Origin: Microcaldota archaeon
Lineage (GTDB): Archaea; Micrarchaeota; Micrarchaeia; Anstonellales; Bilamarchaeaceae
Length of the DNA stretch: 64,000 nucleotides
Assembly: GCA_016212525.1 (NCBI GenBank)
Contig: JACRGD010000005.1
Span: 1 to 64,000, forward strand
Reading direction: 5' to 3'
The translations under genes were made by a program, and so were the position numbers. The notes beneath the pieces were generated by a model that did no database searches, had not been told where the DNA came from, and saw only the letters and a list, made by a program, of their open reading frames with translations. Position 1 is the first letter of the stretch. The number at the start of each line of letters is the position of its first letter. Below, one piece after another: positions 59,956 through 64,000 of this stretch.

Positions 59956-61518
59956 TCAGCGTATGCTCCCAAGAAGCATTTTTCTCATCTCAATTGGTTC
60001 TAAATCCGCCAGCGCCTTTATTGCGAAATCCAGTTTCGCCTCGCTTTCGGCATAAATTGTAAATAATTTGTCGCCGCGTTCGACCCGATCGCCCCTGATT
60101 CGATGAAGCAGGACTCCTGCTCCCTTGTCCTTTGGCGATCCTGCGATTCGTGCAATCTTGGCCATTGTTTTGTTGTCAATATGGAAAATGCTTCCACTCA
60201 CATCTGCGATTATTGTGTGAGTGTATTTGCCAATGGGAATATCGGTGCGTTTGAAGTTTTTGTTACCGCCCTGGAGTTCTATGATTTCCCTGAATTTGGA
60301 AAGTGCCTTTCCATTTGTAATGAGATCTTCTGCAACCTTGTAGCCTTTTCCTACCGGAACTTTTCCGCACATTTCAAGAATCTTTCCTGCCATGAGTGAA
60401 CTCTTATGTCTCAAATCGTCTGGTCCATCTCCCCCTAATACGTCTAAAACATCAAGGCATTCGAGGCCAGGTCCAATTCCATTACCTACTGGTTCTGCGC
60501 CGTCAGTTATTATTACTTCTATCTTGAGTCCGAGTTTCTCTCCCACTCGTAGGAAATGTTTTGCGAGTTCATTGCCGCGCTCGACGTATGGAATTTTGAC
60601 TCCGCGTCCCACCGGAATGTCAATAAGTACATATTGTGCACCGACACTCTTCTTCTTTCCAAGAATGCTTGCGAGAAGCATTCCTTCTGGGTCTAAACTT
60701 AGCGGGTGTCTTACTCTAATGAGCTTATCGTCAACCGGAGCGAGTTTCATTCCGCCACCCCAGACCATTGCACCTTTTGATTTGAGGACTATTTCCTTTA
60801 GTTCGTCTATGTTGAACGTTACGTCTGCAAGAACTTCTACGGTGTCTGCCGTCCCTGCTGCTGAAGTTATCGATCTTGAAGATGTTTTTGGGATGTAGAT
60901 TCCTGCTGCTGCAATTATCGGTACTACTACCATTGTTGTTCGATTTCCCGCAACTCCTCCGATACAATGCTTATCTACTATTGGCTTTTTGCCTAAGTTA
61001 AGTTTCTCTCCTGATTCCATGGTAGCATGAGTAAGTGAAATAATTTCATCATCAGAAAGTCCATTTATGTATGCCGCAGTAATCCAGGCCGAGGTTTCGA
61101 TTTCGCTTAATTTATCTTCCATAATTTCTCTGACTATTGTATGAATTTCCTCATCATTTAGCGTTCCTTTATCCAGCTTCTTTTTTATGTAACTAATTGA
61201 TGCGGGTTGATTGAGGTGCAAAATTTCAATTGAGTCGCCTTTTTTGATTCCATTATTTGCTGCCATGTCTTTGTATATTCCAACTTCTCCAGGTCTGATT
61301 GATTCATGGCCTACATCTACAATTGCAACCAGTTTCTTGTTTTTGATGGTCAACTCTGTTCTAAAGCCGCTATATATATCGTGTTCTTTGGCTTCATCAT
61401 CATTAAGGACTATGATGTTTTTTCCAGCACTTATGTCAAGTACTTTTGCTTTTACTAAGTATTTCTTGAGTCTCCAGACATCTACTTTTTTGACTTGTTT
61501 TTCGTTATATTCAACCAT
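59956..61518 (-). CDS. deoA: AMP phosphorylase
   Basis: A 520-residue archaeal AMP phosphorylase: a roughly 85-residue N-terminal extension (ISAGKNIIVLNDDEAKEHDIY), then the thymidine phosphorylase fold with VDKHCIGGVAGNRTTMVVVP, KTSSRSITSAAGTADTVEVL and GAMVWGGGMKLAPVDDKLI. It phosphorolyses AMP, and other NMPs, to base and ribose-1,5-bisphosphate. The product is the substrate of the R15P isomerase gene 33 nt upstream in the same unit. The third pathway enzyme, form III RuBisCO, is not in this window. Confidence 0.94.
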   Translation of the reverse strand: MVEYNEKQVKKVDVWRLKKYLVKAKVLDISAGKNIIVLNDDEAKEHDIYSGFRTELTIKNKKLVAIVDVGHESIRPGEVGIYKDMAANNGIKKGDSIEILHLNQPASISYIKKKLDKGTLNDEEIHTIVREIMEDKLSEIETSAWITAAYINGLSDDEIISLTHATMESGEKLNLGKKPIVDKHCIGGVAGNRTTMVVVPIIAAAGIYIPKTSSRSITSAAGTADTVEVLADVTFNIDELKEIVLKSKGAMVWGGGMKLAPVDDKLIRVRHPLSLDPEGMLLASILGKKKSVGAQYVLIDIPVGRGVKIPYVERGNELAKHFLRVGEKLGLKIEVIITDGAEPVGNGIGPGLECLDVLDVLGGDGPDDLRHKSSLMAGKILEMCGKVPVGKGYKVAEDLITNGKALSKFREIIELQGGNKNFKRTDIPIGKYTHTIIADVSGSIFHIDNKTMAKIARIAGSPKDKGAGVLLHRIRGDRVERGDKLFTIYAESEAKLDFAIKALADLEPIEMRKMLLGSIR

Positions 61519-61551
61519 TTCATTACCTCTGTAGTATTTTTCTTCTAATCT

Positions 61552-62505
61552 CTATTCAATGATTTTTGGATCGTCTATTATTTTCCTGCCTAATTTCTCG
61601 CTTGCAATGCTAAAGAGCGATTGGGGTGGAATGACTCCTGCTTCTGTTATATATCCACTTATGTATCTGGCAGCAGTTGCCTCAAAGGCCGGATTGCGAA
61701 TTTTTAATTTCTTAGGTGCATCTTCCCAAACTTCCCTCGGGTCTCGCTCTTCGATTTTTTCACGTGTTCCAAAGAGCGTCATTGGGTTATATTTGAAGAG
61801 TTCTGCAGCGCAGTAGAATGAGACATCATTCATGTAGGCAATGTGTGCAAGTGTTGATGTTCCGATTTTGTTTATCAGGTCGCCTCGGGAAGTTATCGAG
61901 TCCGCGCCTACAATTACTATGTCTGCTTTTTTCATCTGATGTGCCATTGCGCCATCGACCGATAATGTTACGTCTATTCCAGCGGCAACAAGTTCGGTTG
62001 CTGTTGTTCTACCCTGGTATCTGGGTCTGGTTTCAAAGCAAATGACTGAAAACTTTTTGCCCTCTTTCTTGGCTTCTTTAATTACTTTTGTTGATGTCGA
62101 TGAATGACAATGTGTTAGGACAACCGCATCATCTGGAATCAGTGCGGCTCCATGTCTGGCAAGTTTTTGGGCATCCGCATCCATTTTTGAGAGCAGATTC
62201 TCTTTTTTCTTTCCAATTTCTAAGGCCAGTTTCGATTTTTCCATCGAACTGTTGCTTCGAATCTGCATTAGTGTGAATCTGCAAACATCTTCGAGCAAAT
62301 TTCGCATCATCGGTTCGGTTGGTCTGGATTTGATTAGTGCGTCTGCAATGATGAGAAGATGCTTATAAAGTGCGTCTGAGTTTTTGGCCGTGCTGTTTTG
62401 GGCTTCAATTGCAAATGCTTCGAGTGCTGATTTTGCAACATTTCTTGCGCCTTGTATTTTGAGTGATTTAATGTCGGCTATGATACGCCTGACTTCCGTG
62501 TGCAT
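61552..62505 (-). CDS. Ribose-1,5-bisphosphate isomerase
   Basis: A 317-residue IF2B/eIF2B-alpha-like isomerase. The catalytic Cys lies in VLTHCHSSTSTKVIKEAKK and the Asp in DIVIVGADSITSRGDLINKIGT; VICFETRPRYQGRTTATEL is typical. The family also has methylthioribose-1-phosphate isomerase and initiation factor members; the neighbouring AMP phosphorylase fixes the assignment. It gives ribulose-1,5-bisphosphate for form III RuBisCO. Its ATG at 62505 lies about 25 nt from a TATA box that it seems to share with the divergent gene. Confidence 0.92.
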   Translation of the reverse strand: MHTEVRRIIADIKSLKIQGARNVAKSALEAFAIEAQNSTAKNSDALYKHLLIIADALIKSRPTEPMMRNLLEDVCRFTLMQIRSNSSMEKSKLALEIGKKKENLLSKMDADAQKLARHGAALIPDDAVVLTHCHSSTSTKVIKEAKKEGKKFSVICFETRPRYQGRTTATELVAAGIDVTLSVDGAMAHQMKKADIVIVGADSITSRGDLINKIGTSTLAHIAYMNDVSFYCAAELFKYNPMTLFGTREKIEERDPREVWEDAPKKLKIRNPAFEATAARYISGYITEAGVIPPQSLFSIASEKLGRKIIDDPKIIE

Positions 62506-62526
62506 AGACTGCTAATCGATCTAAGC

Positions 62527-62534
62527 TATATAAA
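62527..62534. promoter_or_regulatory. Shared TATA box of a divergent pair
   Basis: TATATAAA at 62527-62534 lies about 26 nt before the plus-strand ATG at 62557 and about 25 nt before the minus-strand ATG at 62505, where it reads TTTATATA. No second TATA-like sequence is present in the 51-nt gap. Confidence 0.6.
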
Positions 62535-62556
62535 GCTTTCTTACTCAATTTTGGTT

Positions 62557-63594
62557 ATGATACTTCCATTGTTATTTGATTTGCGTCTTGTTGAGCGAAG
62601 AGCCGAGGGCATTTCCCTAAACACTGCAATTGCGCCGCTGCCTCCGCTTATTCAGGGTTATTTAACTTCCAATATCTCTCCTTCCTTGTCTTTAGAGGAA
62701 CGAACTCGAATAATTCTCCAGCGATTTGACGGCCTTTGCAGAAATGCTCTTGGTGAATCTAATCCTCATCAAAGTCAGGCCGACGCTAACTTGAGAAAAA
62801 GCTTTTTGAAAAATCATCTGGGTGATGATTATCTTGCAAACTTAAGGCAGATCAGAACCCAACTTGTTGCTCTTACTCCTGCATTAGCCCGAACAGAATC
62901 TCCTTTTGAGGTTCGCGATCATCAGGCTGCCCTGGCTCGGACTCCCCATCCAGATCTTTCGAGAACTGTTCCAGAGCCGGTAGCTCAAGGGCCTTCCGGG
63001 GCTGTTCATTTTACTAACCTTGAAAGAATTGCTACTTCTGTGGGTGTGCAATTGCCTCCGGACGGGACTGCTCAGGAGCAGCTGGAATTTCTGCGTCAGA
63101 AGCTAAGAACTATGGAACGTGATCTTATTGGCTTTCCATTACACCATCACCACGATCCAGATGCAGTTCGATTGCGCACATCTCTACATAATCGCAGCGA
63201 TCTTGCACAGGATCGTGTCCGAAGAGCGCAGCGAGAATTGCGACGCCTGGGAGATGAGGCCACTGCTTCAGAAACGGTGCTGAGCCCTACTTCGATTACT
63301 ATTTCGAGAGCTGAAATGGATCGATCAAATCGTCAACATCAGGTTGTGGCTGCTTTGGGGATGCAAGAGGATTCGGAGCAAACCGCGATCGTTCGTGAAC
63401 TTGAGCGGGTTCAGACTGCCCTTCGTGTCAGAACAATAAAAATCGGCTCGCAAAATGTTCCTCTTGAAACTGCGATCCGTGAACACCCAGAGCGGTTTGA
63501 TCCAATGATAAGGCGAATCGTCGAGCAGCAGGGTGGATTGGCTCAAGCGAGAACGTTTGTCGATGAATCGCTCCAAGCATTGAGGTCGAGTTAA
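62557..63594 (+). CDS. Arg/Gln-rich orphan helical protein
   Basis: A 345-residue soluble protein that I do not recognise. It is helical and rich in Arg, Gln, Leu and His (LSLEERTRIILQRFDGLCRNAL; GFPLHHHHDPDAVRLRTSLH; RVRRAQRELRRLGDEA). Composition resembles the 1002-residue orphan 3 kb away, although no repeat is shared that I can see. The frame is open back to 62500, but the ATG at 62557 is about 26 nt after the TATA box, so the transcript is probably leaderless. Confidence 0.7.
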   Translation: MILPLLFDLRLVERRAEGISLNTAIAPLPPLIQGYLTSNISPSLSLEERTRIILQRFDGLCRNALGESNPHQSQADANLRKSFLKNHLGDDYLANLRQIRTQLVALTPALARTESPFEVRDHQAALARTPHPDLSRTVPEPVAQGPSGAVHFTNLERIATSVGVQLPPDGTAQEQLEFLRQKLRTMERDLIGFPLHHHHDPDAVRLRTSLHNRSDLAQDRVRRAQRELRRLGDEATASETVLSPTSITISRAEMDRSNRQHQVVAALGMQEDSEQTAIVRELERVQTALRVRTIKIGSQNVPLETAIREHPERFDPMIRRIVEQQGGLAQARTFVDESLQALRSS

Positions 63595-63690
63595 TTATTT
63601 TTTAACTTTAGTTCGGTCTCTTTCTAAAATGAAAATCTAAGAATGAGTCAATAGAAAATAAGAAAAATTAAAGAAAGTTAATTGTAAGAT

Positions 63691-64000
63691 TTATCCAAAC
63701 AAGCTTGCCAATCCTTCGGCTGCCTGTTCTTCTTTCTTACCTGTATCTTCTTCTTTCTTTTCTTCTTTAGCTGCTCCGCCTGCTGCTGGTGCTGCTGCAA
63801 CTGGTGCTGCTGCCATCATGGTGGACTGCTTGAGAAGATCTTCGAAGTTAACTCCCTTGACTGCCTCTGCAAGAACTTTTGCTCTTGCGTGGTCAGCTTC
63901 TACGCCTGCTGCCTTTACGACTGCGACGATGTGAGCTTCACTTACTTCCTTGCCTGCCCCGTGAAGGACAAGAACTGCATGCAAATATGGATCTACTTTA
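63691..64000 (-). CDS. rpl12: Ribosomal protein P1 (L12), 5' end outside window
   Basis: At least 102 residues of archaeal P1/L12. The visible N-terminal part KVDPYLHAVLVLHGAGKEVS is family-typical, followed by GVNFEDLLKQ, an Ala/Pro hinge (MAAAPVAAAPAAGGAA) and the charged KEEKKEE tail ending GLASLFG, which is the hallmark end of the acidic stalk protein. It forms the ribosome stalk that recruits translation GTPases. The frame continues through the window edge, so the true start is beyond 64000; a TTG at 63984 in this frame is not the start. Confidence 0.93.
   Translation of the reverse strand, partial: KVDPYLHAVLVLHGAGKEVSEAHIVAVVKAAGVEADHARAKVLAEAVKGVNFEDLLKQSTMMAAAPVAAAPAAGGAAKEEKKEEDTGKKEEQAAEGLASLFG

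Noticed and set aside
59956..62505. Complete AMP-to-3-phosphoglycerate pathway
   Set aside because: AMP phosphorylase and R15P isomerase are present, but no RuBisCO gene lies in the window, so only two of the three steps can be claimed.
1..64000. Insertion sequences or prophage
   Set aside because: I saw no transposase, integrase or phage structural gene and no long terminal inverted repeats. Apart from the homing endonuclease and toxin-antitoxin loci there is no sign of classical mobile elements.

Overview
The window is archaeal chromosome. The evidence is ribosomal protein P1/L12 at the right edge, diphthamide synthetase, a geranylgeranyl reductase-family enzyme, two intron-containing tRNAs, LysW-carrier lysine biosynthesis, AMP phosphorylase with ribose-1,5-bisphosphate isomerase, and many genes with a TATA box about 25 nt upstream of the start codon and no leader. 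Overlapping genes, many orphan proteins and the AMP phosphorylase/R15P isomerase pair suggest a small-genome lineage such as DPANN (Diapherotrites-like). That placement is inference only.

Layout. 1-3.9 kb: end of a small membrane protein, then a degenerate KaiC-like protein, a roadblock protein, a TldD protease and a TctA-like permease. 3.9-4.5 kb: RelB/RelE-like toxin-antitoxin pair with a three-repeat operator. 4.5-9.3 kb (minus): carA, a zinc-finger protein and carB, with an inverted repeat around the carA TATA box. 9.3-13.6 kb (minus): eukaryote-type protein kinase, dph6, GNAT, a stand-alone NFACT-R protein and a membrane spermidine synthase-like protein. 13.6-21.9 kb: amidohydrolase, rhomboid, a PadR-controlled ABC export cluster, an AbrB/VapC pair and a methyltransferase. 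22-28.2 kb: tRNA-Asp, purH with a strongly palindromic promoter and leader, an orphan, a geranylgeranyl reductase, an alpha/beta hydrolase and tRNA-Tyr.

28.3-43.7 kb is an accessory, envelope-rich stretch: two paralogous orphans with a shared promoter/operator, two lipoproteins, a 2512-residue surface protein joining an apparently active subtilase to a C11 (clostripain) domain that has lost its catalytic residues, membrane and secreted proteins, and a DUF4139 protein. 43.8-45.4 kb looks like an insertion: a hairpin-rich GC-rich cluster, a free-standing LAGLIDADG endonuclease, an 18-nt direct repeat and an orphan antitoxin.

45.4-55.5 kb holds a complete alpha-aminoadipate/LysW pathway in one minus-strand run (lysW, lysX, lysY, lysZ, lysJ, lysK, homocitrate synthase, a RAM-domain protein, homoaconitase large and small subunits, homoisocitrate dehydrogenase). 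It is divergent from a LysM-like Lrp regulator whose promoter carries two copies of a TTACGA/TCGTAA palindrome. 55.5-64 kb: AAA/DUF4143 ATPase with operator-like repeats, a 1002-residue orphan coiled-coil protein, AMP phosphorylase, R15P isomerase, another Arg-rich orphan and P1/L12.

The best candidates for something new are (1) the paralog pair with its shared operator, (2) the subtilase/pseudo-clostripain giant, (3) three divergent gene pairs that each seem to share one bidirectional TATA box with starts 51-53 nt apart, and (4) the purH palindrome and leader hairpin.
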